Positions 63,536 to 64,000 of a DNA stretch of 64,000 nucleotides are shown in pieces. Position 1 is the first letter of the stretch. Every line of letters begins with the position of its first letter. The stretch is from assembly GCA_965228125.1 (NCBI GenBank), contig OZ245791.1:2604001-2668000 (forward strand), read 5' to 3'. A program made the position numbers and the translations under genes. Source of the DNA: GWF2-38-69 sp965228125. Lineage in GTDB: Bacteria; Verrucomicrobiota; Lentisphaeria; Victivallales; GWF2-38-69. The notes beneath the pieces are model-generated. The model did not search any database. It saw only the letters and a program-made list of their open reading frames with translations, and had not been told where the DNA came from.

Positions 63536-64000
63536 GTGATTAGATCATTGGCAAAACATTTATATTTATTCGTTATGTTATCTTCTTTGCTTGTTACGGC
63601 TTGTGGACAGAAAAATAAAACCGAGCAAGTTTTGACTTCTGTAGTTGTAGCTCCGGCAGTTAAAATGGATTTGGTTTTAGCTGGCGAAATCATAGGCCAA
63701 ACAAAGGCTTACAATGATGTTGAGCTTAAGGCCAGAGTTCAGGGTTTTCTTACTGAGAGGCTTTTTACTGAAGGTCAGTTTGTTAAGAAAGGCGATTTGC
63801 TTTTTAAAATTGAAGATGGCAAGTATCAGGCTGATCTGGAATCTGCCAATGCTTCTTTGCTAAGGGCTCAGGCTCAATTGAAAAACTATTCAATAGATTT
63901 CGAAAGAAACTCTACTCTTATAGCAAAAAATGCCATAGCTAAAAGGGAATATGATCTTTCAGAGTACAATTATATGGTTGCCAAAGCAGCGGTTATGGAT
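63536..64000 (+). CDS. RND efflux periplasmic adaptor lipoprotein (partial)
   Basis: The start of an AcrA/MexA-type membrane fusion protein is cut by the window end; 155 codons are seen. The GTG at 63536 follows a GGAGG site by seven bases. A signal of about 23 residues ends in the lipobox VTACG. Then come ARVQGFLTERLFTEGQFVKKGDLLFKIED, the biotinyl-lipoyl half with its typical motif, and the start of the alpha-helical hairpin (QAQLKNYSIDFERNSTLI). The pump and outer-membrane channel genes presumably follow outside the window. Confidence 0.9.
   Translation, partial: MIRSLAKHLYLFVMLSSLLVTACGQKNKTEQVLTSVVVAPAVKMDLVLAGEIIGQTKAYNDVELKARVQGFLTERLFTEGQFVKKGDLLFKIEDGKYQADLESANASLLRAQAQLKNYSIDFERNSTLIAKNAIAKREYDLSEYNYMVAKAAVMD

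Overview
The window is a stretch of an AT-rich bacterial chromosome with Gram-negative traits: many lipoproteins and signal peptides, an MscS-type channel, an RND-type adaptor and full murein genes. It opens inside a ribosomal RNA operon: the 3' end of 16S, tRNA-Ala and tRNA-Ile, then complete 23S and 5S. No marker gene fixes the phylum by eye. The Minf_1886-type small protein, a MurA with Asp in place of the catalytic Cys, a GldF/GldG-type ABC system and PAS proteins ending in a CxxC module would fit a PVC-group or Omnitrophota-like lineage. I hold that placement loosely; the 16S tail and 23S could settle it.

Layout. 1-3891: rRNA operon. 4170-5930: TatD-type hydrolase, a DUF4230 protein and a small Cys-rich protein. 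5982-13940 (minus strand): a tightly packed probable operon of acyltransferase, ABC ATPase, GldF-GldG fusion, DUF4340, CCA-adding enzyme and MurA. 14114-20082 (plus): zinc-ribbon protein kinase, 5' nuclease, Minf_1886 protein, AsnS, a receiver-GGDEF diguanylate cyclase and a PLP trans-sulfuration enzyme. 20152-28975: MscS channel, amino-acid permease, small lipoprotein, REC-PAS protein whose 3' end runs into an antisense tRNA-Phe, 6-phosphogluconate dehydrogenase, corrinoid adenosyltransferase and MurB. 28986-30355: two exported proteins.

30513-38183 is largely a nucleoside and ribose salvage region: pseudouridine kinase and pseudouridine-5'-phosphate glycosidase, an rRNA uracil methyltransferase, an M20 amidohydrolase, then a promoter-to-terminator unit of ureide-permease-like transporter, ribokinase and exported nucleoside hydrolase. 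Together they would split nucleosides outside the cytoplasm, import the product, and feed ribose 5-phosphate into the pentose phosphate pathway. 38265-42964 carries an S1-domain protein, an O-methyltransferase, DnaG and a TPR lipoprotein.

43081-50834 is the accessory region. A decayed IS4-type element with perfect 14-bp ends lies at its left edge, and an isolated near-identical IS end sits at 48223-48235. Between them are two tiny coupled ORFs, a tyrosine phosphatase, an overlapping pair of a PD-(D/E)XK nuclease-like gene and an RNase J-like beta-CASP gene, and a frameshifted zinc-ribbon gene. Right of the isolated IS end lie a beta-lactamase-family pseudogene cut at that end, a hypothetical gene, a DUF3795 gene and an unusual allantoinase-GNAT fusion. 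The nuclease pair is the best candidate in the window for an undescribed system, though its function is unknown.

51137-64000 returns to housekeeping: an RlmI-type methyltransferase, DnaE, membrane pyrophosphatase, two tandem YgjV-like proteins, UppP, MurG, threonine synthase and the start of an RND adaptor lipoprotein.
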